A stretch of DNA of 64,000 nt from Gammaproteobacteria bacterium. Its GTDB lineage: Bacteria > Pseudomonadota > Gammaproteobacteria > Legionellales > Legionellaceae. The stretch is from the NCBI GenBank assembly GCA_013289415.1, contig JABDAB010000003.1, positions 61,525-125,524 on the forward strand. The letters are read 5' to 3'. Below are positions 27,552 through 36,154 of the stretch, piece after piece. Made by a program: the position numbers and the translations under genes. Position 1 is the first letter of the stretch; each line of letters begins with the position of its first letter. The notes beneath the pieces were generated by a model that saw nothing but the letters and a program-made list of their open reading frames with translations, ran no database searches and was not told the origin of the DNA.

Positions 27552-29153
27552 ATGTCTTTTTGTAAAAAACCCAATATAAACCAATGCATTTTGATGCTAT
27601 TTTTTGCTTCTGTTTTTATTTTCTTTATATGGACGGCATCTTCAGATGGGGAACCATTCCGCTTTAAATTTTACAAAGAAGCACACTCACGTCAATATCA
27701 CCAGCTTTTAGCGGATGCTTTTATTCATGGACAGCTACATTTGATGTTCAACCCGCCAGCTGAAATGCTAGCATTACCTGATCCTTATGACCCTGTCCAA
27801 AATGAGCGATATAGATTGAACATAAATCAGGTTGTGCATGATATGAGCCTGTATAATGGTCATTATTATCTATACTTTACCCCTGTTCCAGCCCTTTTAT
27901 TCATGGTACCAATCAAGTTTGTTTTTGGAGTTTTTTTTCAGGAAGATTTGTTAACGGCTATGCTTTGTTTTGTTGGTTTTTTGTTCAGTTTTTTGGCGCT
28001 TCAAAGATTATTACGATTAAGTATCCCTGAACCATCAGCAGGAACAATGCTTGTTGCAGCACTTTCGTTGGCAACTGCAACTACAGTACCTTTTTTGCTT
28101 CGTCGGATTGCTGTTTATGAGCTATCTATTGCTTCCGCTTATGCTTTTATGATGATGGGGACTTATTTTTTACTCCGGGTATTACTCCCTGAGTCTCAGC
28201 GAAAAAAAAAGATGCAGCTATTACAACTTGGTTTTGCCGGTTTTTTGTTGGGTTTTGGGATGTGGTCAAGACCCGTGCAATTATTCGCATGCGGGCTTCT
28301 TGTTCTTGCATTTTTTGTGGTGCGCATTTTTTTCTTTCGTGAAAAAATAAGAATGCTAATACCCTACTTTGTAGTATTAATTGCTCCCCTTTTAATGATT
28401 GGAATCGTTATGTGCTGGTATAATTATACCCGATTTGGATCGATTTTTGAATTTGGTACTTCGTATATGCTTAGTGCTGTACATGCCCGTCGAGCTGTTA
28501 TAATGTCAGTATTATGTATTCCGCTTGACGTCTACAATTATATTTTTCAGCCTGTCCGTTTTAATTTGACCTTTCCTTTTTTTCATACACAATCAATGGG
28601 GGGATTGGATTACAATCCTTTTCCTTGGCCATATTCCTTTGAACCGGTTCTTGGATTGATCAACTTTCCCGTTTATTGGTTAATAATAATCCCTTTATGT
28701 TGCATACGGTATATATGGCAACGCGCTCCTGTTTTAATGATTGTTTCAGCTTTTATGCTTGCCGCCGGGGTTTGTTCGTTATTAGCTGTATCCATTATAT
28801 CTGGAGCAACGATGCGCTATTTGGTTGATTTCACGCCCATGATTTTGTTGGCAACGCTTTCATTATTTCTTGTTTCCAGAGACATGGTGTTCAGTTCCTC
28901 TTATCCGGGCCAGACCATTAGCAAGGTGAGTTTTGTTTTGCCTGTTATGCTTGGCGCGTTAATTGCAATTTCCACCAGCTTGACTGGATATTTTAATATG
29001 CTCGAATCATGTAATCCAATCCTGTATAACAAGATTAAAAAAATGTTTACCTTTGATCTTTATGGGGAGCAACCATCGGTTAATCATAAGGGCTATGGCT
29101 TACTTGGGCGATTTCCAGTAACAGCAATAGAAAAAGAGGATAATAAACATTAG
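27552..29153 (+). CDS. Multi-span membrane protein, GT-C/PMT-like
   Basis: About 533 residues with ten to twelve hydrophobic segments. A first periplasmic loop contains FYKEAHSRQYHQLLADAFIHG and then GHYYLYFTPVPALL, the kind of loop seen in family-39-like glycosyltransferases. AGGA 7 nt upstream supports ATG 27552 over TTG 27549. It is followed 13 nt later by a methyltransferase gene on the same strand. Exact function not recognised; a role in transferring lipid-linked sugars is inferred from topology and neighbours. Confidence 0.6.
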   Translation: MSFCKKPNINQCILMLFFASVFIFFIWTASSDGEPFRFKFYKEAHSRQYHQLLADAFIHGQLHLMFNPPAEMLALPDPYDPVQNERYRLNINQVVHDMSLYNGHYYLYFTPVPALLFMVPIKFVFGVFFQEDLLTAMLCFVGFLFSFLALQRLLRLSIPEPSAGTMLVAALSLATATTVPFLLRRIAVYELSIASAYAFMMMGTYFLLRVLLPESQRKKKMQLLQLGFAGFLLGFGMWSRPVQLFACGLLVLAFFVVRIFFFREKIRMLIPYFVVLIAPLLMIGIVMCWYNYTRFGSIFEFGTSYMLSAVHARRAVIMSVLCIPLDVYNYIFQPVRFNLTFPFFHTQSMGGLDYNPFPWPYSFEPVLGLINFPVYWLIIIPLCCIRYIWQRAPVLMIVSAFMLAAGVCSLLAVSIISGATMRYLVDFTPMILLATLSLFLVSRDMVFSSSYPGQTISKVSFVLPVMLGALIAISTSLTGYFNMLESCNPILYNKIKKMFTFDLYGEQPSVNHKGYGLLGRFPVTAIEKEDNKH

Positions 29154-29166
29154 GGGGCTAGACAAA

Positions 29167-29943
29167 ATGATTGTTGAGAGAATAAATCTACAAACCAGTA
29201 CGAAGGTAGCGTATATGGGACGAGATAAGCTACTCGCAAACGAAAGATCCCTGAAAAATTATAATATGGATATTATAAAAAAAATTAATAAAGGGCTATC
29301 AAATTCATATAAGAACTCTTTGAATAATCTCATAAACCATTCAAAAGCCACTGTGTGTGAATTTGGCGCAGGCATTGGTACGCTTGCATCTGAATACACA
29401 TCGATGTACGGAATAAGTCCTGACTGCGTAGAAATAGACCCTGTGCAAATACAAATAATTAAAGATCGAGGATATATATGCGTTCCATCTCTAACTAAAC
29501 TTTCAAAAAAATATGATGCCATTTATACCTCCAATGTACTGGAACATATAGAAGATGACGTTTCGGCAATAAATCAGCTACATGATCACCTGATTAAAGG
29601 AGGCCGAGTTGCCATTTATGTTCCAGCATTGATGTGTTTGTATAATCAAATGGATTCTTTGGTGGGCCACTATAGAAGATACAGTCGAAAAGAACTTCGC
29701 TCCAAAGTAGCCTTGGCTGGTTTCAAAATTTTGTCGTGCCATTATGTCGATTCTATTGGTTTTTTTGCTTGGCTTTACTTGAGCATGAAGAGATACAAGC
29801 AAGGAGATCTATCTGCTTCAAACAATAGCCTGGCATTTTTTGATCAAATTTTATGGCCTATTAGTAAAGCACTTGATCTACTGGGTTGTCGTTTTATATT
29901 TGGAAAAAATTTACTATTGATTGCCGAAAAAACAACTGATTAG
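29167..29943 (+). CDS. Class I SAM-dependent methyltransferase
   Basis: 258 residues. VCEFGAGIGTLASEYT is motif I, CVEIDPVQIQ motif II, and SNVLEHIEDDVSAI with IKGGRVAIYVPA the later motifs. It shares the VLEHIE, VPAL/M and GHYRRYSRKELR landmarks with the protein at 6093-6866, marking them as paralogues. It lies just downstream of a GT-C-like gene, so a lipid-linked-sugar or glycan methylation role is likely but unproven. Confidence 0.78.
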   Translation: MIVERINLQTSTKVAYMGRDKLLANERSLKNYNMDIIKKINKGLSNSYKNSLNNLINHSKATVCEFGAGIGTLASEYTSMYGISPDCVEIDPVQIQIIKDRGYICVPSLTKLSKKYDAIYTSNVLEHIEDDVSAINQLHDHLIKGGRVAIYVPALMCLYNQMDSLVGHYRRYSRKELRSKVALAGFKILSCHYVDSIGFFAWLYLSMKRYKQGDLSASNNSLAFFDQILWPISKALDLLGCRFIFGKNLLLIAEKTTD

Positions 29944-29969
29944 GATTGTCCTTGATCACTATAAGTAAC

Positions 29970-30085
29970 GATAATGCAGTACAGTGGAGATTTAAAGAAT
30001 CAATTTCCTTGTTCGTGATCAGGCTTAATCTGAGATCTTTGGCTGTCTCCAACAGCGCATCGATAATATTGCTTTTACTCATCAT
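29970..30085 (-). pseudogene. Possible N-terminal remnant of a HigA-type antitoxin
   Basis: The minus strand reads MMSKSNIIDALLETAKDLRL, then ITNKEIDSLNL. To my recollection this resembles the first 30-odd residues of HigA-like XRE antitoxins (ALxETAKDL...mREfDaLcL). The helix-turn-helix part that should follow is absent. This is the only protein-like signal in the 300-base gap before tRNA-Leu. Confidence 0.35.
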
Positions 30086-30204
30086 GCAACTCTATCAACG
30101 CACCTTCAGTCGCAGTAAATATTACTGTAAAAATATTTACCATAGTTATCAAGGTGTAGCATCGTCCAATTTAAATCAACGGAGAACGTTTTGTTCTTTA
30201 AACA

Positions 30205-30233
30205 TTGACATACGACGAAAATTTGAGTACCTT
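30205..30233 (+). promoter_or_regulatory. Candidate promoter of tRNA-Leu
   Basis: A perfect -35 hexamer TTGACA (30205-30210) is followed after 17 nt by TACCTT (30228-30233), a weak -10. The tRNA starts 12 nt later. The -35 is convincing; the -10 is less so. Confidence 0.45.
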
Positions 30234-30244
30234 AGCACCGATTG

Positions 30245-30330
30245 CCGAGGTGGTGGAATTGGTAGACACGCTAGCTTCAGGTGCTAGTGGGGGTAACCCC
30301 GTGGAGGTTCGAGTCCTCTTCTCGGTACCA
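30245..30330 (+). tRNA. tRNA-Leu (anticodon CAG)
   Basis: 86 nt including an encoded CCA. The acceptor stem GCCGAGG pairs with TCTCGGT (G-T closing pairs at both ends). The anticodon stem-loop CTAGC-TTCAGGT-GCTAG gives CAG at 30279-30281. A long variable arm (TGGGGGTAACCCCGT) marks a class II tRNA, and GGTTCGAGTCC forms the T loop. It reads CUG leucine codons. Its 3' end is the attachment site of the integrative element to the right. Confidence 0.96.
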
Positions 30331-30334
30331 TTGA
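30304..30334 (+). other. attL: tRNA-Leu 3' end
   Basis: The 21 bases from 30304 (GAGGTTCGAGTCCTCTTCTC plus one) are repeated at 38736; TACCATTGA then follows in both, with one G missing in the right copy. Weaker similarity continues to about 30410. Tyrosine integrases of this type use tRNA 3' ends, and the integrase gene starts about 200 bp inside. Confidence 0.85.
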
Positions 30335-30465
30335 TGGATTTTACAACAATCCTCAATGGTTCGCAAACATACGTAATACATTGATTATTATTGAAATAAT
30401 ACTGACTTCTCTCTCTCAAATCTTTCTCAACTATTCGTTATTTTTCGTATATAACCGCGAGCACT

Positions 30466-30486
30466 TTGGGTAAGATCTTGGGTAAG
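30466..30486. repeat. Internal repeat near left end of the element (integrase arm-site candidate)
   Basis: A 21-bp sequence made of two TTGGGTAAG units around GATC-containing AAGATCTT is present here and again, identical, at 38668-38688, near the other end of the element. Matching short direct repeats just inside both att sites are typical integrase arm-binding or excisionase sites. Confidence 0.55.
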
Positions 30487-30537
30487 ATTTTTTATCCCCT
30501 TCTATCCAAAGTTGCTGCTTAGTTGAGGGAATTACAA

Positions 30538-31721
30538 ATGCTTTCAGATGCAAAAGTCAGATCATTAAAGATAGAAGACGGCAAACGCCATGCTGATCGG
30601 GATGGATTAGTCTTGGAGATAAGGCCAAGTGGAAAAAAGGTCTTCCTTTTTCGCTTTCAATGGGAAAAGAAACCGCAGACAATCACCTTAGGCAATTATC
30701 CAATTGCCTAAGTGTGGCAGATGCCCGAATCAAAGCAACCTCACATCGTGATCTACTCAATAAAGGAATTGATCCCAGGGAGGGCGAGATTAACGAGCAA
30801 AGCAAACTCACCTTTCGTGAAGTAGCAGAACAATGGCATCAAAAAAACACGCATCGATGGAAACCAGTTACTGGCAATCGGCACTATAAAAGCCTTACTC
30901 GTGATATTTATCCATTCATTGGTGATAAGCCTATTAATGAAATAACCAAAGCTGAACTTTTAATAATCATTTACCCTCACGAAGCACAAGGCCATCATGA
31001 AGTAACTCATCGACTTCATTCCAGATTGAAAGCTATTTTTGACTTTGCAGTTGGCAAGTCACTCACAGATAACTATCCTTTCATTGGATTAAAAACTGTA
31101 TTGGCCCCAAAACCAAGAGTAATTAGTCAGCCTGCTGTCCGTCCAGATGAAGCCCATGAAATGCTGACCATTATTAAAAATACTAATGGTAGAAAAATAG
31201 TCAAAATATACACTGAATTGTTAGCCCACCTTTTCACGAGACCGTCAGAACTACGATTAGCTCAGTGGTCCGAATTCAACTTACAGCAAGCCGAATGGCA
31301 TATCCCGGTAGAAAGAATGAAAATGGCGGCCCCACACTGGGTTCCTCTTTCACTTTACGTTGTCAAATTACTGAAAGAGCTTAGGATACTGACAGGCCTT
31401 ACACCCTATCTATTCACCTCTCCATCCTCTGAAAAACCACAACCCATCAGTGAAACTAGTGCACGTAAGTTAATTCACAATACGGGCTACAAAGATCGCC
31501 ATACCCTACACGGTTTTCGTGCATTAGCGTCAACAGTACTCCATGAACAAAGCCATTTTAGAAGCGATGCAATCGAGGCGCAACTGGCACATAAAGTTCA
31601 GGGGGTGCGCGGTGTTTATTTACGGGCCGATTTTAAACAAGAGCGCCGACAATTAATGGATTGGTATAGCGATTGGTTATGCTCATCCAACATTGGCTTT
31701 GAAATTAATTATGGAGGATAG
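30538..31721 (+). pseudogene. Tyrosine-recombinase integrase (P4 type), frameshifted
   Basis: From ATG 30538 (GAGGGA upstream) the frame encodes the DUF4102 N-terminal domain (MLSDAKVRSL, RDGLVLEIRPSGKKVFLFRF) and stops after ITLGNYPIA at 30711. The next frame continues directly with LSVADARIKA, a core-binding region and the catalytic domain: TRPSELRLAQW (Arg), LHGFRALAST (HxxR) and the tyrosine in GVYLRAD near the end. A one-base loss near 30705 explains the break. Either the gene is dead, or the base is a sequence error, or expression needs frameshifting; no obvious slippery heptamer is seen. The catalytic residues are otherwise intact. Confidence 0.88.
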
Positions 31722-31724
31722 ATC

Positions 31725-32465
31725 ATGAGTGAAAATGAGACATGGCTAAACCGATTTCTCAAAGAGACCCCAATCGATCATGTTAAGCTTGATCCATATT
31801 ACGCAGAGCAAGAGATTATTATCCGATATGAAATTGAGCAGTTGTTGGAATTTAAAATATCAGATGAACAATTCAACAGCGCCCTGCAGGCTTGGCATTA
31901 TCGTGACATATTAGTTGGGAGGTGCGATCAATATGATTTTGCTTTATTAAGAAATAAAATAGATAAGTTCATTGCACAAATAGAAGACAATTTAGCCGAA
32001 CAAAAATACCTTGCTAAAGCCATAAACTTCTTATCTCCTATCATAGGTTACGGAAATATACAGGATGTGATTTCGGTGCACGTGGACCAACTGGTAATCC
32101 TAAAACAAATAAGAGAAGAGCTTTTCCGTTCAAGGGGAAGGAAAGGTGACGAAAACTCTTTGACCAAAAGAGCTTATTTTGAACTGTTCTTTATAGCTGA
32201 ACTATTAGGATTAAAACCACCTACTCAAAACTATAAGCCTAATGATTTAATTACATTTGCTGAAATTATGACGAGGCAAACGAATACCACTAGGTCCAAT
32301 ATTTCTGCTCATTATCAAGATTATGAAAAAATTAAAAAAGTAACGCCTGTAATAGGCTCTTTGATAAAAGAAGGTAAACAGGACCCTTCTGATAAAAAAC
32401 GATGGTGTTTTTTTCTAGAGTTATTTCAAGACCATATTTATTCGCATATCTCTGTCCCCTCATAA
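31725..32465 (+). CDS. Uncharacterised element protein
   Basis: 246 residues, mostly helical and charged, starting MSENETWLNRFLKE, 4 nt after the integrase stop. I see no catalytic motif, signal peptide or membrane segment. Its position between integrase and alpA in an integrative element suggests an accessory or cargo role. Confidence 0.6.
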   Translation: MSENETWLNRFLKETPIDHVKLDPYYAEQEIIIRYEIEQLLEFKISDEQFNSALQAWHYRDILVGRCDQYDFALLRNKIDKFIAQIEDNLAEQKYLAKAINFLSPIIGYGNIQDVISVHVDQLVILKQIREELFRSRGRKGDENSLTKRAYFELFFIAELLGLKPPTQNYKPNDLITFAEIMTRQTNTTRSNISAHYQDYEKIKKVTPVIGSLIKEGKQDPSDKKRWCFFLELFQDHIYSHISVPS

Positions 32466-32594
32466 CGCTGACACTTTACTAATTTTTATGAGTCTCACCC
32501 TCACGTGCGTATATTTTTAAATCCTTTCATAATTCCTTCTGAATCCTTGAGAAAGATTCAGAAGAGAAGTCATTTTTTTGAAAGGAATGCAATT

Positions 32595-32837
32595 ATGAAA
32601 GAACTACCAATTCTGCTTTATCCTAATCATGTTCAGAAATTATTGGGAATTGGCTCCACTAAGTTTTATGAGCTGGTGAAGCTTCCAAATTTTCCTAAAC
32701 CACGAAATCTTCTTGGTAAACGTTCTGTTTACCTGCGTAAGGAGATTGAAGCATGGGCAAACGATCTTGCAAAAACAGAGGTTAAAAAAGGAACGGGGGG
32801 ACGCTATGTGCACAATACATCTAAACCGGATGTTTGA
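32595..32837 (+). CDS. AlpA-family transcriptional regulator / excisionase-like
   Basis: 80 residues with a winged-helix MerR/AlpA fold: LLYPNHVQKLLGIGSTKFYELV is the helix-turn-helix and NFPKPRNLLGKRSVYLRKEIEAW the wing and following helix. AlpA proteins activate integrase genes or assist excision in P4-like elements. AAGGA 7 nt upstream decides ATG 32595. The 130 nt upstream of it hold no gene and presumably its promoter. Confidence 0.85.
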   Translation: MKELPILLYPNHVQKLLGIGSTKFYELVKLPNFPKPRNLLGKRSVYLRKEIEAWANDLAKTEVKKGTGGRYVHNTSKPDV

Positions 32838-32979
32838 ACTGTTTCAGCATAGGATAGTTTGCATCAGCAAACAGCAAGGGGCGAACCAAGAATACATTCA
32901 AGGCCAATTGAATGAAGCTCGCCACCAATTGGAAATATTAGGAAAAAAGTTACATGGGGGTAACCGAAATGGATTTTAA
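32806..32979 (+). CDS. Small uncharacterised element protein
   Basis: 57 residues from ATG 32806, overlapping the 3' end of alpA by 32 nt and the start of the next gene. GGGGGG sits 5-6 nt upstream as a possible ribosome binding site. The sequence is charged and probably helical (QEYIQGQLNEARHQLEIL). Weak call: translation is plausible from spacing and overlap, function unknown. Confidence 0.4.
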   Translation: MCTIHLNRMFELFQHRIVCISKQQGANQEYIQGQLNEARHQLEILGKKLHGGNRNGF

Positions 32980-33859
32980 TCAAGTTATTCAAAATTTCCA
33001 AGCAGCAATGTTTGCACAAGGAATTACACCCCCAGGACATATTATTGCTGATGGTCAGTTACACCGCTTTTATGTTCAAGGTGATAAACGAGGGTCTAAG
33101 AATGGCTGGTATATGATTTTCATAGATAATGTACCCTGTGGTGTATATGGGAGTTGGAAAGCAGGAAATAGTTATAAGTGGTGTGCTAAGAAACCAGAAT
33201 GTATGAACAAATCGGAATATGAACTATTCCAAAAACAAATGTTTGATGCTAAACATAAACGTGAAGAAGTGCGCGTTAAAGAGCAATCAACCGCAGCAAA
33301 AAGAGCCGGTTATATTTATAACAATTGTCGTATTGCCAATTCAAACCACCCTTATTTAGTAACTAAACGGATTAAACCGTTTAGTGCTCGCCAAATAGGC
33401 AAACAGCTTGTTTTACCTATCATTGATTTTTCAGGCAATTACTGGAGTTTGCAATATATTGCGCCGGATAGTGAGAAACGATTTTTACCCAAAGGAGTCA
33501 TAGCGAATCATTTTATACCCATTCGCTATGAGTGTACGCAATCACTAAAAATTTTAATTTGTGAGGGATTTGCAACAGGCGCAACATTGGCGGATGTCTA
33601 TCCAGAATTTTGCGTAATCGCTACCTGCAATGCGAATAATCTAAAACCTGTTGCTATAAATGCTCGGATACACTTACCAAAAGTAGAACTTGTCATATGT
33701 GCTGACATTGATCAGGTCGGTATAGTTAAAGCAAGAGAAGCAGCCATTGCAGCTAAAGCAAACCTTATAAAGCCAAACTTCCCATTAGAGGCTAGCAAAA
33801 AATTATCTGATTTTAATGACTTATTCTGCTGGTTTGATTTGGGAGGATTCGTAGTATGA
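32969..33859 (+). CDS. Toprim-domain primase-like protein
   Basis: About 296 residues. The N-terminal part contains DKRGSKNGWYMIF and VPCGVYGSWKAG, as in the zinc-finger-less primase/helicase front of phage and satellite proteins. The C-terminal Toprim domain has ILICEGFATGATL (catalytic Glu) and VICADIDQVG (DxD). It is expected to prime replication of the excised element. ATG 32969 has GGGGG upstream; ATG 32954 is an alternative. It overlaps the ATPase gene by 4 nt, so primase and ATPase are a split version of the fused protein seen in P4. Confidence 0.82.
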   Translation: MDFNQVIQNFQAAMFAQGITPPGHIIADGQLHRFYVQGDKRGSKNGWYMIFIDNVPCGVYGSWKAGNSYKWCAKKPECMNKSEYELFQKQMFDAKHKREEVRVKEQSTAAKRAGYIYNNCRIANSNHPYLVTKRIKPFSARQIGKQLVLPIIDFSGNYWSLQYIAPDSEKRFLPKGVIANHFIPIRYECTQSLKILICEGFATGATLADVYPEFCVIATCNANNLKPVAINARIHLPKVELVICADIDQVGIVKAREAAIAAKANLIKPNFPLEASKKLSDFNDLFCWFDLGGFVV

Positions 33860-34800
33860 TTACTCCTGCATTAGATGCAATGCGGGCATGTATTGAACGC
33901 GAAGAACTCCAGGCTACAGCAATTAGTCTAAGCGAATTTCTAAGCATGAATTTACCACCCCGCGAAAATTTATTAGAGCCGTGGTTACCAAAATCCGGGT
34001 TGTGTATGGTTTATGCTAAACGCGGCGTTGGGAAAACGTTCTTTGCCCTTGAGGTAGCGATGTCTGTTGCTTATGGCGCTAAGTTTCTGTCATTCAATGC
34101 TCCTACGGCCGTTAAAGTGCTCTATATAGATGGAGAAATGCCAGCAAACACAATGCAAAAGCGCTTGGCTGAAATTGAAAAGAGAATGGCTGTTAATAAA
34201 GAGATGATTCAACCCCTCATTATTACTCCAGACTTACAAGGCGATTTCATGCCAGATTTGAGTACTATGGCAGGCCAAGAATCCATTCGCCAATACACTG
34301 ATTGGGCAGATTTAGTTGTCGTTGATAATATTTCAACCTTAGGTGGATCAGGGAAGGAAAATGAAGCTGAAAGTTGGATTCCACTCCAGCAGTGGGCTTT
34401 GGCTCTTAGAAAGCAAGGTAAAAGCGTCTTGTTCATTCATCATGCGGGAAAAAGTGGTACGCAACGAGGAACCAGTAAACGTGAGGATGTTCTTGATACG
34501 GTTATAGCATTAAAGCACCCCTCCGATTATGAACCATCTGATGGCGCATGTTTTGAACTTCATTTTGAGAAGGCACGAGGTATGGTCGGTGATTGCGTGA
34601 ATCCTATTCGGTGCTGGCTGACTGATGAAGGCTGGAAATTTGAATCACTTGAACAGAACAATTATCAACGTGTCGTTGGGCTTGTAAATGAGGGACTTTC
34701 GCAAAAAGACATTGCAGCCGAGTTGGAAATATCTAAAAGCCAGGTAAGTAAATTAGTCAAAAAGGCCAAAGGACTTGGAGAGGTAAAAAACAATGGGTAA
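33856..34800 (+). CDS. RepA-like hexameric AAA ATPase/helicase
   Basis: 314 residues. Walker A is YAKRGVGKTFFALEVA (near residue 54) and Walker B is DLVVVDNIS. VLYIDGEMP and SVLFIHHAGKSGTQRGTSKREDV match the RecA-fold AAA_25/RepA helicases. A helix-turn-helix closes the protein (LSQKDIAAELEISKSQVSKLV). It likely unwinds or loads at the element origin together with the Toprim protein. It overlaps both neighbours by 4-8 nt, so they are translationally coupled. Confidence 0.88.
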   Translation: MITPALDAMRACIEREELQATAISLSEFLSMNLPPRENLLEPWLPKSGLCMVYAKRGVGKTFFALEVAMSVAYGAKFLSFNAPTAVKVLYIDGEMPANTMQKRLAEIEKRMAVNKEMIQPLIITPDLQGDFMPDLSTMAGQESIRQYTDWADLVVVDNISTLGGSGKENEAESWIPLQQWALALRKQGKSVLFIHHAGKSGTQRGTSKREDVLDTVIALKHPSDYEPSDGACFELHFEKARGMVGDCVNPIRCWLTDEGWKFESLEQNNYQRVVGLVNEGLSQKDIAAELEISKSQVSKLVKKAKGLGEVKNNG

Positions 34801-35350
34801 TTTTCAAGAATTGGCTGAGAAGGTGCTTGCGAAGAACAATTATAATTCTGAAAAAGTTTCCAGTTTCTTAGCCCTAGCAAAGGAAACAGGAAACTTTTCG
34901 CGTAAAAATGGAAACTGTCAGAGAAACTTGAATAAAAACATCTCTAATGAAAATCAATACAGTATTGGCGAAACAGTGGAAACCAATATGGAAACTAATA
35001 GGAAACCTGCGCTGATTCCAGAGGAAACTTTTGCGCTAAAAAACATCCCTATCAGTTTCGTTGTTAACAGTAAATCATCCGGCATTATTGAGCAATTTTT
35101 TTCCATTGCATCCACCTTAGGAATAGAATTGCTACCAGAGGATAAACGTTGGATAAAAATAGTTTGTTTTGGGATTTCAACTTCAATATTAGACGTTTTG
35201 ATAATCAAATATGTTGAATGTTGGCATAATGCAATGAACCTGGAGCCGTTATCCCACAAGAAGCAAAACATAGGAAGGAATGCCGCAAATAGTTGGTTAC
35301 ATGAAGTGTTGCTAGGTGCTCAAACAAAGGAGAGAAGCAATGACAATTGA
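34793..35350 (+). CDS. Uncharacterised element protein
   Basis: 185 residues starting MGNFQELAEKVLAKNNY; overlaps the ATPase gene by 8 nt and the next gene by about 11 nt. The N-terminal half is polar and likely disordered; the C-terminal half has WIKIVCFGI and NAANSWLHEVLLG helices. No known motif seen. Position suggests a replication or maintenance accessory. Confidence 0.6.
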   Translation: MGNFQELAEKVLAKNNYNSEKVSSFLALAKETGNFSRKNGNCQRNLNKNISNENQYSIGETVETNMETNRKPALIPEETFALKNIPISFVVNSKSSGIIEQFFSIASTLGIELLPEDKRWIKIVCFGISTSILDVLIIKYVECWHNAMNLEPLSHKKQNIGRNAANSWLHEVLLGAQTKERSNDN

Positions 35351-35822
35351 TAATAAAACAACTGAGCTACAACAAAATGATCCTAATTCCAAAAATGAAA
35401 AGTTGATCTCGGTTATGCTGGCTAATTATGCAACAAAATGGGTGGATCTATCTAACTTAAGCAAAGAGGAGAAAGCAAAAAAAGAACGCGATTTAGAGCA
35501 AGTGGTTAAAAAACTAACTCATGCGCTTGGTGCTCAAGATTTATTACAAAACATGCTGGCAGTACAAATGCTAGGGGTACATGAATTACAACAAACACTA
35601 ATGCTGTATGCAAATAAGTCCCTGCATGATCCGCAATATGGTCAGTATTACCTGAATGCTATTACAAAACTATCAAATGTATTTATCCAGCAGGCTAATA
35701 CACTACAAAAACTTCAAAGTGGCTGCCAGCAAAAAGTTGTAGTAGAGCACCTACATATTAATGAAGGTGGACAAGCTATCGTAGGGCAAGTACATGCCGT
35801 TAAAAGGAGGGGCAAGCAATGA
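35340..35822 (+). CDS. Uncharacterised element protein
   Basis: 160 residues from ATG 35340, with AAAGGAG upstream. It is mostly helical: a charged stretch (LSKEEKAKKERDLEQVVKKL) is followed by helices (LGVHELQQTLMLYANKSL) and a short beta end (VVVEHLHINEGGQAIVGQV). Genes of this type often precede HGG-motif proteins in mobile elements, as here with a 4-nt overlap. Function unknown. Confidence 0.6.
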   Translation: MTIDNKTTELQQNDPNSKNEKLISVMLANYATKWVDLSNLSKEEKAKKERDLEQVVKKLTHALGAQDLLQNMLAVQMLGVHELQQTLMLYANKSLHDPQYGQYYLNAITKLSNVFIQQANTLQKLQSGCQQKVVVEHLHINEGGQAIVGQVHAVKRRGKQ

Positions 35823-36091
35823 AAAATGAAATTAACCCCATGCAAAGGAGGTTAAGTAGCTATCCATTTCTTAACTCGCCTCGATGTGGTGCTAAAACAA
35901 GACGCAACACGGCGTGCTGCGCTCCAGCTATTAAGAACAAAAAACGTTGCCGCATGCATGGCGGCTCTAAAGGTAGTGGCGCTCCAGTTGGTACACAGAA
36001 CGCTTTAAAACATGGATTAACAACTAAAGATGCAAAAGATATAAGAAAGGCGGTTGCAGCATATTTAAATATGTGCGCTGCAATCACCTGA
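35819..36091 (+). CDS. Small HGG-motif protein of mobile elements
   Basis: 90 residues. CGAKTRRNTACCAPAIKNKKRCRMHGGSKGSGAPVG and then NALKHGLTTKDA (motif pieces) are the hallmark of a small family (C.AkTR.G..C..p...grCrmHGG...G) common in phage-like and transposable elements. The cysteines and histidine may bind zinc. Function unknown. It ends the rightward gene string of the element. Confidence 0.7.
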   Translation: MKNEINPMQRRLSSYPFLNSPRCGAKTRRNTACCAPAIKNKKRCRMHGGSKGSGAPVGTQNALKHGLTTKDAKDIRKAVAAYLNMCAAIT

Positions 36092-36154
36092 TAACTAAGA
36101 TCAAATCTAATCTTACAGTTAACAAAAGTTATAAAAATGGCTGATTAATTGTAC

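Noticed and set aside
29946..30287. 113-codon open frame overlapping tRNA-Leu
   Set aside because: It runs into the tRNA gene, has no ribosome binding site and shows no protein-like composition; the opposite strand explains part of it better.
30700..30720. Programmed frameshift site in the integrase
   Set aside because: No slippery heptamer or downstream stem is evident at the junction, so a mutation or sequence error is more likely.
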